A stretch of DNA of 64,000 bases from Actinoallomurus liliacearum. GTDB taxonomy: Bacteria > Actinomycetota > Actinomycetes > Streptosporangiales > Streptosporangiaceae. The notes below the pieces were generated by a model. That model was not told where the DNA came from. It saw nothing but the letters and a program-made list of their open reading frames with translations, and did not search any database. Shown piece by piece: positions 34,421-41,440 of this stretch (its first letter is position 1; the number at the start of each line of letters is the position of its first letter). Where the stretch lies: NCBI RefSeq assembly GCF_039542035.1, contig NZ_BAABHJ010000008.1:310001-374000 (forward strand). The letters are read 5' to 3'. The translations under genes and the position numbers were made by a program.

Positions 34421-34554
34421 CCTCACGCCTCTTCCGACGGCGTCGACACCAGATGTGCCGTTCAGCTTCGATCTTGCAGTGGCACCGACGTGAGTGCAAG
34501 ATCACGGTAGGGATCCGCGTGCCGCGCCCCGCACACGCGGGTATCTTGCGCTTC

Positions 34555-36663
34555 GTGGCCGAGTCTCAGGACCGCTTGCTCTCCGGTCGTTACCGGCTGA
34601 TCGAGGAGATCGGCCGGGGCGGCATGGGCGTCGTCTGGTGGGCGCACGACGAGGCCGCTGACCGTGAGGTCGCCGTCAAGGAGGTCCACCTCCCGCCCAG
34701 CCTGAGACCCCGCGAGCGGCTGAACCTCATCAAGCGCACGAACCGCGAGGCGATGTCCGCGGGCCGGCTGAACCACCCGAACCTCATCGCCATGTACGAG
34801 GTGGTGGTCGAGGACGACCGTCCCTGGCTCGTCATGGAGTACGTCGCGGCCCGGTCGCTGGAGGACGTCTTCGTCGACGACGGCCCGATCTCCCCCGTAC
34901 GCGTCGCGGACATCGGCCGGCAGTTGCTCGACGCCCTGCGCGCCGCGCACGAGGCCGGCATCGTCCACCGCGACGTCAAGCCCAGCAACGTCCTGCTGGA
35001 GAACTCCGGGCGGGTGGTCCTCACCGACTTCGGCATCGCGACGTACGAGGGCGCCACCACCCTCACCCAGTCGGGGACGTTCATGGGCTCCCCCGCGTAC
35101 GTCGCGCCGGAGGTCGCCCGCGGCGAGCGCGCCTCGCCCGCCTCGGACCTGTGGTCGCTCGGCGCCACGCTCTACGCCGCCGTCGAGGGGCGGCCCCCGT
35201 ACGACTTCGAGACCGCGATGGCCACGCTCAGCGCGCTGGTCACCGCCGAGCCCGACCCGCCGGTCCGCGCCGGACAGCTGCGCCCGCTGCTCGACGGGCT
35301 CCTGCAGAAGGACCCCGTACGGCGGCTGACGACCGAACGCGCCGTCACACTGCTGGCCACGACCACGGCGCCGCCGCTGCCGCCCCGGCCGGCGGAGGCG
35401 TCGCGCACCCGGTCGAGCAGACGGTCCAGCCATGAGTGGTCCAGCCGGGAGCAGTCCGGCCTCCGGCGGACCGGCCGCCCGCAGCCCACCCCGCCCGGCT
35501 TAGGCGCCTCCGGCCGAGCGCGGACCACCCCGCCCGGCTTAGGCGCCTCCGGCCGAGCGCGGACCACTCCGCCCGCGCTCGGCGGCTCGGATCGCGCGCG
35601 GACCACTCCGCCGGCCCTCGGCGGCGCGGACCGTGAGCGGTCCGCTCCACCCACTGCCGGGGGTTCCGATCCGGCGTGGTCCGCTCCATCCGCCACGGGG
35701 GATTCCGAACGGACGCGGTCCGATCCGCCCGGCGCCGGGGGTTCCGAACGGACGCGGTCCGGTCCACCCGCCACCGAGGGTTCCGATCGGGCGCGGTCCG
35801 GTCCACCCGCCGCCGGGGACCACGGTCGCCGGTCCGCGCTGCCCGGCCTCGGGCCGACCGGTGCCGCGGAACAGGTTCCGCCGGGTCTCGGCCCGCCCCG
35901 CCGGGCCCAGCCCACGCCGCCTGGTCCGGGACGCCCCGGGCCAGGCCGGACCAGCCAGGATCTGCCGACGGTCGGAGCGCCGGACCGGGCGCCCGCGCGG
36001 TCGACGGCGGGCTGGCTGCCCGTCCCGAGGCCGGAGGGCCCCGGAGCGCCGGACGCCGGATCCGTCCGCGGCTGGCACCGATGGCTGAACCGGCGGGGAG
36101 CGCTCGCCCTGGTGACCGGCGGTGTGCTGGCCCTGGCGGTGGCGGCCGGCGTGCTCGCCGGGCTGAACGGCTGGGCCGGCTCGCGGAACGCCCCTTCCGG
36201 CGCCCGCCCGTCCGCCACCTCCCCGGCCACGGCGCCCGGGAGTCCCGCCGCCACCTCGTCCCCGACGCTCACCGCGCGGTCCCCGGAGGCACTGCCCGCC
36301 ACACTGCTGGACGCGTCGGACCGGCCCGTGTCGCGCCGGGTCGCGAAGCGAAGCGGCACCTGGCCGGGCACGTCGACGCTGACGCTCAGCGTTCCCGACC
36401 ACGGTCGCCGCGTCGGTGTCCTCCTCGTATGCCGGTCCGGTGCCCGCCGGCTGTCGTTCACGGCCTACGCCCTGGGCGCTTCCGGCCGCACGGTGCACGG
36501 CGAGTGCGCGGCCAACGGTCACCGGTTCGCCGCGCCGCCCGAACTCCGGCTTCCCTCCGGCGTCTCGCACGCCCGGATCCGCGTACGCCTGCGCCGCGGC
36601 CCGGAGGCCGGCACCGGTCCCGTCGAGTGGCTCGCCGGAGCGTACGAGTCCCTGACGAGGTGA
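34555..36663 (+). CDS. Membrane Ser/Thr protein kinase with repeat linker
   Basis: The 702-residue kinase has the glycine loop IGRGGMGVVWWAHD, lysine VAVKEVHLP, catalytic loop HRDVKPSNVLL, DFG segment TDFGIATYEG and GSPAYVAPEVARG. A disordered linker (about 290-510) contains some ten imperfect 13-14-residue repeats of the type PPALGGSDRARTT. A membrane segment follows (ALALVTGGVLALAVAAGVLA, about 518-537), then an outside domain with two cysteines. The start GTG at 34555 has no ribosome site and a near-zero leader. Neighbouring fumarase genes suggest nothing firm about its targets. Confidence 0.92.
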   Translation: MAESQDRLLSGRYRLIEEIGRGGMGVVWWAHDEAADREVAVKEVHLPPSLRPRERLNLIKRTNREAMSAGRLNHPNLIAMYEVVVEDDRPWLVMEYVAARSLEDVFVDDGPISPVRVADIGRQLLDALRAAHEAGIVHRDVKPSNVLLENSGRVVLTDFGIATYEGATTLTQSGTFMGSPAYVAPEVARGERASPASDLWSLGATLYAAVEGRPPYDFETAMATLSALVTAEPDPPVRAGQLRPLLDGLLQKDPVRRLTTERAVTLLATTTAPPLPPRPAEASRTRSSRRSSHEWSSREQSGLRRTGRPQPTPPGLGASGRARTTPPGLGASGRARTTPPALGGSDRARTTPPALGGADRERSAPPTAGGSDPAWSAPSATGDSERTRSDPPGAGGSERTRSGPPATEGSDRARSGPPAAGDHGRRSALPGLGPTGAAEQVPPGLGPPRRAQPTPPGPGRPGPGRTSQDLPTVGAPDRAPARSTAGWLPVPRPEGPGAPDAGSVRGWHRWLNRRGALALVTGGVLALAVAAGVLAGLNGWAGSRNAPSGARPSATSPATAPGSPAATSSPTLTARSPEALPATLLDASDRPVSRRVAKRSGTWPGTSTLTLSVPDHGRRVGVLLVCRSGARRLSFTAYALGASGRTVHGECAANGHRFAAPPELRLPSGVSHARIRVRLRRGPEAGTGPVEWLAGAYESLTR
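35491..35568. repeat. 39-bp near-perfect tandem duplication in the kinase linker
   Basis: Two 39-bp units (35491-35529 and 35530-35568) match almost exactly and encode two copies of PPGLGASGRARTT. They look like a recent slippage event within an older, diverged repeat region. Confidence 0.8.
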
Positions 36664-36755
36664 GCCGCGCTCGGGTTCCGCCTGGGAATACGGCTGGCAC
36701 TCCGTGAGTCGGGTAAGGACGGGGACGATGACGACTGCTACCCGGAGAACGACCC

Positions 36756-38159
36756 ATGAGTGAAGCACAGGAGTTCCGTGTCGAGCATGACTCCATGGGG
36801 GAGGTACGCGTTCCCGCATGGGCCAAGTGGCGGGCCCAGACCCAGCGTGCGGTGCAGAACTTCCCCATCTCGGGACAACGGTTGGACCGTGCCCACATCG
36901 CCGCGCTCGGCCACATCAAGGCGGCCGCCGCGAAGGTCAACGCCGACCTCGACGTGATCGACAAGGGGATGGCCGACGCGATCGCGGAGGCCGCGCTGGA
37001 GGTCGCGAACGGCGACCATGACGCGCACTTCCCGATCGACGTCTTCCAGACCGGTTCGGGGACCTCGTCGAACATGAACACCAACGAGGTCGTGGCCACG
37101 CTGGCCGAGGAGCGGCTCGGACGGCCGGTCCATCCGAACGACCACGTGAACGCCTCGCAGTCGTCCAACGACGTGTTCCCGTCCTCGATCCACATCGCGG
37201 CGACCGGGCTGGTCGTGGACGAGCTGATGCCCGCCCTCCGGCACCTGGCGGGCGCGCTGGAGCGCAAGGCCGAGGAGTTCGGGTCCGTCGTGAAGTCGGG
37301 CCGGACGCATCTGATGGACGCCACTCCGGTCACGCTGGGCCAGGAGTTCGGCGGCTACGCGGCCCAGGTACGGTACGGCGCCGAGCGGCTGGAGGCCGTG
37401 CTGCCCCGGCTCGCCGAGCTGCCGCTGGGCGGTACCGCCGTGGGCACCGGCATCAACACCTCCCCCGGCTTCGCCGAACGCGTCATCGCCGAGCTGGCCC
37501 GGGTCACGGGCCTGCCGCTCACCGAGGCCCGGAACCACTTCGAGGCCCAGGGAGCGCGCGACGCCCTCGTCGAGACGAGCGGCGCGCTCAAGACGATCGC
37601 GGTCGGCCTCACGAAGATCGCCAATGACCTGCGCTGGATGGGCTCGGGGCCGCGCGCCGGGCTGAGCGAGATCCGGCTGCCCGACCTCCAGCCCGGCTCG
37701 TCGATCATGCCGGGCAAGGTCAACCCGGTGATTCCCGAGGCGGTCTGTCAGGTCGCCGCGCAGGTCATCGGCAATGACGCCGCGATCGCGTTCGGCGGCG
37801 CGGCGGGCAACTTCGAGCTGAACGTCATGCTGCCGATGCTCGCCCGGAACATCCTGGAGTCGATCCGCCTGCTGGCGAACGTCTCCCGGCTGTTCGCCGA
37901 CCGGTGCGTCGAGGGCATCGAGGCCGACGCCGACCGGTGCCGTGAGTACGCCGAGTCGTCGCCGTCGATCGTCACGCCGCTCAACCGGTACCTCGGGTAC
38001 GAGGAGGCCGCCGCGGTCGCCAAGCAGGCGCTGCGGGAGCGCCGGACCATCCGTGAGGTCGTTCTCGAGCGGGGTCACGTGGACGCCGGCCGGTTGACGG
38101 TGGAGCAGCTCGACGCCGCCCTCGACGTCCTCGCGATGACCCGGCCCGCCGGTTCCTGA
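36756..38159 (+). CDS. fumC: Class II fumarate hydratase
   Basis: This iron-free fumarase has 467 residues. It carries the fumarase/aspartase signature GSSIMPGKVNPVIPE and the substrate-binding TGSGTSSNMNTNEV and NASQSSNDVFP segments. The ATG at 36756 gives the family N-terminus. In M. tuberculosis fum is next to glpX; here 18 kb of other genes separate them. The last few codons run into a GC-rich tandem repeat. Confidence 0.97.
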   Translation: MSEAQEFRVEHDSMGEVRVPAWAKWRAQTQRAVQNFPISGQRLDRAHIAALGHIKAAAAKVNADLDVIDKGMADAIAEAALEVANGDHDAHFPIDVFQTGSGTSSNMNTNEVVATLAEERLGRPVHPNDHVNASQSSNDVFPSSIHIAATGLVVDELMPALRHLAGALERKAEEFGSVVKSGRTHLMDATPVTLGQEFGGYAAQVRYGAERLEAVLPRLAELPLGGTAVGTGINTSPGFAERVIAELARVTGLPLTEARNHFEAQGARDALVETSGALKTIAVGLTKIANDLRWMGSGPRAGLSEIRLPDLQPGSSIMPGKVNPVIPEAVCQVAAQVIGNDAAIAFGGAAGNFELNVMLPMLARNILESIRLLANVSRLFADRCVEGIEADADRCREYAESSPSIVTPLNRYLGYEEAAAVAKQALRERRTIREVVLERGHVDAGRLTVEQLDAALDVLAMTRPAGS

Positions 38160-38237
38160 CCCGATCCCGACCCGCCCCGCAGGTTCCCGACCCGGCTCCG
38201 ACCCCGACCCGCCCCGCAGGTTCCCGACCCGGCTCCG
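38138..38237. repeat. GC-rich tandem repeat at and after the fumC end
   Basis: Two identical 35-bp units (38166-38200 and 38203-38237) follow a degenerate third copy that overlaps the last fumC codons and stop. No gene is seen from 38160 to 38360; this repeat and the hairpin at 38306 fill it. Confidence 0.75.
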
Positions 38238-38305
38238 GTTCCGGCCCGGGCCGGGCCGGGGGTGACCCGGTCCGCGGCCGTACCGGGGTGCTCCGGGCCC
38301 GGCCC

Positions 38306-38337
38306 GGTCCGGCCGGCCCGTGCGGCCGGCCGGATCC
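38306..38337. terminator. Terminator between fumC and transglycosylase gene
   Basis: A GC stem of about 13 bp (TCCGGCCGGCC and its complement, extended by GG/CC with one bulge) with a 5-nt loop lies between the convergent gene ends. Confidence 0.7.
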
Positions 38338-38360
38338 CTGCCGGATCGGTGCGCACCGGA

Positions 38361-38825
38361 TCAGTACCAGCCGGTGGCCGCCGAGTGACCCAAGGCCGCG
38401 CAGGGATTCCCGTAGCGGCTCTGGATGTAGCCCAGTCCCCACTTGATCTGGGTGGCCGGGCTCGTCCGCCAGTCCGAACCGGCGGTGCGCATCTTGTCCG
38501 CCGGCAGCGCCTGCGGGATGCCGTACGCACCCGACCACGGGTTGCGGGCCCGGTGGTTCCAGCTGCTCTCGCGCATCCACAGGCGATCGAGGCACTGGTA
38601 CTGCCGGTACGACCAGCCGTGTTCGACGAGGAACGGCAGCGCGAGCACCCTGTTGCGCTCGGAGATCGACAGCTGTGGCTGCCGGGGCGGCACCATGTCG
38701 GGCCACGCGTGGGCGGGTACCGCGCCGAGTGCGAGGGGCTCTCCCGCGAGTCCGGTGATCAGAGCGGCGGCGCTGCCGAGCGCGGCCACGCCGCTCCGGG
38801 AGAGTCCCGTCAGTTTGAGGTCCAA
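38361..38825 (-). CDS. Secreted transglycosylase-like protein 1
   Basis: The 154-residue protein starts MDLKLTGLSRSGVAALGSA, a signal peptide ending near PAHA. A lysozyme-like domain follows, with LDRLWMRESSWNHRARNP, SGAYGIPQALPADKM and TQIKWGLGYIQSRYGNPC, ending in GWY. The Glu in RES is the expected catalytic acid of SLT-type transglycosylases. I chose the TTG at 38823-38825 because GGAAGAG lies 5 nt upstream and it yields a clean signal peptide; an upstream GTG at 38858 has none. It is the third of three tandem paralogs. Confidence 0.85.
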   Translation of the reverse strand: MDLKLTGLSRSGVAALGSAAALITGLAGEPLALGAVPAHAWPDMVPPRQPQLSISERNRVLALPFLVEHGWSYRQYQCLDRLWMRESSWNHRARNPWSGAYGIPQALPADKMRTAGSDWRTSPATQIKWGLGYIQSRYGNPCAALGHSAATGWY

Positions 38826-38915
38826 GTCGGCTCTTCCGTCAGCCGGGGCGCCGGTCACGCTCCGAGCGGGCCTTCACTCCGCCGTCGGCTGCCCTATGGG
38901 CGACCGGGCCACCGG

Positions 38916-38939
38916 ACGGCGCCCCCGTGGGGGCGCCGT
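38916..38939. terminator. Perfect GC hairpin upstream of transglycosylase 1
   Basis: ACGGCGCCCCC and GGGGGCGCCGT are 11-bp arms with a 2-nt centre. It lies 90 bp before the start of gene 1 and 190 bp after the stop of gene 2, so it could end the upstream transcript or act as an attenuator in the leader. Confidence 0.55.
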
Positions 38940-38986
38940 ACGCGACGTTTCGCGCTTCGGAGTGACGGTGACGGAGCGTCCCGGCT

Positions 38987-39048
38987 GGGAGCGGTCCGCC
39001 ACCACGCCATGACACGTTCCGTGACACGCCCGGCTCGACACCGCTCCC
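38987..39048. other. Long inverted repeat in the leader of transglycosylase 1
   Basis: GGGAGCGGT (38987-38995) and ACCGCTCCC (39040-39048) enclose a 44-nt loop with smaller GTGTCA-type repeats. With the hairpin at 38916 it makes the 300-bp gene-free stretch 38826-39126 strongly structured. Confidence 0.4.
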
Positions 39049-39126
39049 GGCTGCGTTTGTGCCGCTCTTTTACCGAGTTGTTGCCGCCGATCAGGAGTGT
39101 CGCGGTGGAGCGGCGGTCGATCGGTC

Positions 39127-39573
39127 TCAGTACCAGCCGGTCCTGTGCATGTGTGACCATGCGCGGCAGGGCGTCGTGTAGCGGCCCTTGATGTACGCCA
39201 GACCCCATTTGATCTGGGTCGCCGGGTTGGTCTTCCAGTCCTTGCCGGCGCTGCGCATCTTCTTGCCGGGCAGGGCCTGGGGGATGCCGTAGGCGCCCGA
39301 CCAGGGGTTGTGCGCCTTGTGGTTCCAGTTGCTCTCGCGGTTCCAGAGCTTTACCAGGCAGGTGAACTGGCTCTTGTAGGTGCGCGTCCAGCGCTTCTTC
39401 ACGAGCGGCTTGGCGATGTGCTCGTTCCGCTGCTTGCGGGTGAGCTTCTTCTGCGCGCTGACGGTGACGTACCGTGCGGCCGCCGTGGTCGGCGCCGTGG
39501 CCTGGGCCGGTGCCTCGGCGGTGAGACCGATGCCGAGGCAGATGCCGAGGGAGAGGACGACGGCCTTGACCAC
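39127..39573 (-). CDS. Secreted transglycosylase-like protein 2
   Basis: The 148-residue protein has a signal peptide (VKAVVLSLGICLGIGLTAEA, cleavage near PAQA) and the same C-terminal domain as its neighbours (VKLWNRESNWNHKAHNP, SGAYGIPQALPGKKM, TQIKWGLAYIKGRYTTPC, ending GWY). A basic linker (QKKLTRKQRNEHIAKPLVKK) separates the two. I chose the GTG at 39571-39573 because longer frames add 40 or more residues before the signal. It presumably acts on peptidoglycan outside the cell. Confidence 0.85.
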   Translation of the reverse strand: MVKAVVLSLGICLGIGLTAEAPAQATAPTTAAARYVTVSAQKKLTRKQRNEHIAKPLVKKRWTRTYKSQFTCLVKLWNRESNWNHKAHNPWSGAYGIPQALPGKKMRSAGKDWKTNPATQIKWGLAYIKGRYTTPCRAWSHMHRTGWY

Positions 39574-39807
39574 GGAGTACCCATGCGGGCGGTTGGGGAA
39601 CAAGAAGGACCCTTCGTCAGCCGACGCGCCGGTCGCGCGGCAAGCGGTGTCCGCCTCGGCCGAAGCAGCCTTCATGGAGCGGGAGGAAGGCGACCGGGCC
39701 ATCGGCGGCGTCGCTGTCGGACGCCGTGTCCGGCCGTGAGGGACGGCCGGATTCCGAGGCGGTGCGGCGGATGTTCCGCCGCGCCGGCACCGCGGGCGTT
39801 GCGCGTT

Positions 39808-40004
39808 CCCGCGGGTGGGGCTCCGCGGGCGTTTCCGGCCCTGCGGATGGTGCTCCGCAGACGTTCGAGGATCCTGCGGATGGAGCTCCGCGGGCCGTTT
39901 CACGATCCCGCGGATGGCGCCCCGCAGGCCTGTCCGGTCCTGCGGGTGGAACTCCGCGGGTGGTTCAGGAGCCCGCGGGCGGGGCCCGGCGGCCGGTGGC
40001 CGCC
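39808..40004. repeat. Array of six ~33-bp hairpin repeats
   Basis: Units start at 39808, 39840, 39873, 39907, 39939 and 39972. Each begins CC(C/T)GCGG and most contain a matching CTCCGCGGG-type arm, so each can fold into a hairpin of about 8 bp. The array lies just beyond the stop of transglycosylase 3 in the 450-bp gene-free stretch 39574-40021. Confidence 0.75.
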
Positions 40005-40021
40005 GGGCCGGGGAAGGCCTG

Positions 40022-41032
40022 TCAGTACCAGCCGGTGCTCTGCGAGTGCGCCCAGGCGCCGCAGGGGGTGCTGTAGCGGCTCTTGATGTAGCCGAGGCCC
40101 CACTTGATCTGCGTGGTGGCGTTGTTCTGCCAGTCGGGCCCGGCGCTGGACATCTTCGAGCCGGGCAGCGCCTGCGGGATGCCGTACGCGCCGGAGGGGT
40201 TGGCCGCGTGCACCCGCCAGCCGCTCTCACGGTTCCACAGGTTCACGAGGCAGCCGAACTGCGTGCTCGGGTCGAATCCGTAGCTCGGCAGCAGCGACTT
40301 CGCGATCTGCTGAGCCTCGCCGGCCGGAACGGGGTTGCCGGCGCTGCCCCCCGGCGGCGTGGGCGTGGGGGTCTTGGTGGGGATCGGCTCGCCCTTGGCC
40401 AGCAGCGACGGCCGGTCCTTCTCGCTCCGGGCGGCGCGGAGGGCGCGCTTCTGCAGTTCCTTGCGGCGCGCGGTCTCAAGGCTCTTGCGCTGCTGCTCCG
40501 TCATCGGAGCCGGTGCCTGCGCCTGGGCCTGGACCTGCTGGGCCGGGGGTTCGGCGGACTTCTTGCCCGAGCCGGAGTCGCCGCCGGTGAGCGCGAAGGC
40601 GGCGGTGCCACCGCCGACGACCACGGCCGCCGCAGCGGCGATCGCGCCGATCTTCAGCAGCCTGCCCGAGGAGCGGCGGCCGCGGCCCGCCGGCTCGGAT
40701 TCGTCGTCTCCGGGACCGCCGGGGCCGTTCGGCGGCAGCGGGCCGCCGGGAGGAACCGCGCCGAGGTCGTGGCGGGTGTCCGCGGGGTCGTAGTCGTGGC
40801 GAGTGGCCTCGAAGCCATCGGCCGGGGCGGTTTCGGCCGTCCCCGGGAGGGGCATCGCAGAGGTGGCGCCTGAGAGATCCGGCCGCTCGGGCTGTGGCTC
40901 GAGGGGAGAACCGGCGACCTTCACGTCCTCGGCGGACGGGGGCTGGTTCTCGGCGAAACGAGCGTCGCCGTGAGGCTCCGTGCCGTCTTGTCGATCGTCT
41001 CGCCCGGGGGACCCGAAACGGTCTCCGTACAA
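40022..41032 (-). CDS. Membrane-anchored transglycosylase-like protein 3
   Basis: The 336-residue protein has a long acidic, Pro/Gly-rich cytosolic N-terminus (1-125) and a membrane segment (about 126-150: IGAIAAAAAVVVGGGTAAFA). An outside linker with a helical, basic stretch follows, then the same C-terminal domain (LVNLWNRESGWRVHAANP, SGAYGIPQALPGSKM, TQIKWGLGYIKSRYSTPC, ending GWY). The TTG at 41030-41032 follows GGAAGGA. It is the largest of the three paralogs and the only one with the long N-terminus. CRP-type sites lie upstream. Confidence 0.87.
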   Translation of the reverse strand: MYGDRFGSPGRDDRQDGTEPHGDARFAENQPPSAEDVKVAGSPLEPQPERPDLSGATSAMPLPGTAETAPADGFEATRHDYDPADTRHDLGAVPPGGPLPPNGPGGPGDDESEPAGRGRRSSGRLLKIGAIAAAAAVVVGGGTAAFALTGGDSGSGKKSAEPPAQQVQAQAQAPAPMTEQQRKSLETARRKELQKRALRAARSEKDRPSLLAKGEPIPTKTPTPTPPGGSAGNPVPAGEAQQIAKSLLPSYGFDPSTQFGCLVNLWNRESGWRVHAANPSGAYGIPQALPGSKMSSAGPDWQNNATTQIKWGLGYIKSRYSTPCGAWAHSQSTGWY

Positions 41033-41241
41033 GGCGGTCCTTCCGACGGTCGCACGCGCATGGGCACGCGTACGAGTGCCTTCACCCCCGGTGCCGTCGC
41101 GGTCTCCGGCGCGGCACCCTGGGCGGGCATGCCTCCCGACGTACGGCGCAGGGGGGACGCGCCGGGACCGGGGGGTGTCCCACAGGAGTGCTTACGGCGG
41201 ACAACACTGCATTAAGACGGGGGGTACTCCGCAACCGGAAT

Positions 41242-41271
41242 GGCGTGACTGATCTCACGCCTAATCACGCC
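41242..41271. promoter_or_regulatory. CRP-like dyad with extra half-site
   Basis: GGCGTGA, six bases, TCACGCC (41242-41261) contains GTGA-N6-TCAC, followed by another TCACGCC at 41265-41271. It lies 210 bp upstream of the transglycosylase 3 start. Confidence 0.55.
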
Positions 41272-41336
41272 ACAGTGGACACATGCGGCCGAATACCCGC
41301 GACCAACAGGGAGTTCGTATGGTGGCGCGATCGTTA

Positions 41337-41352
41337 TGTGATGTTGGTCACA
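41337..41352. promoter_or_regulatory. Consensus CRP/GlxR-type site
   Basis: TGTGATGTTGGTCACA is an exact TGTGA-N6-TCACA site. The phoH terminator lies on its other side (41396-41429), so the only gene it can plausibly control is transglycosylase 3, 305 bp away. The gene-free stretch 41033-41395 otherwise holds no supported gene. Confidence 0.7.
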
Positions 41353-41395
41353 CCATGACGATTCCCGCGCGCGCGACTCCGCTCCGTGACGAAAA

Positions 41396-41429
41396 CGGGG
41401 CTCCCCCGAATGAGATCGAGGGAGCCCCG
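41396..41429 (-). terminator. Intrinsic terminator of phoH with T-tract
   Basis: CGGGGCTCCC and GGGAGCCCCG form a perfect 10-bp stem with a 14-nt loop. On the transcribed strand it is followed by TTTTC, and it lies 11 bp after the stop. Confidence 0.9.
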
Positions 41430-41440
41430 CCGTCGTCCGA

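Noticed and set aside
39574..40021. Coding frames through the hairpin repeat array, on either strand
   Set aside because: The 33-bp period keeps several frames open by chance. There is no ribosome site or signal, and the pairing arms explain the pattern better than a protein.
38826..41440. ydaO (cyclic di-AMP) riboswitch before the transglycosylase genes
   Set aside because: I looked for the conserved GAACCCGTCAGCTAACC and GGGGTGAA elements on both strands and did not see them.
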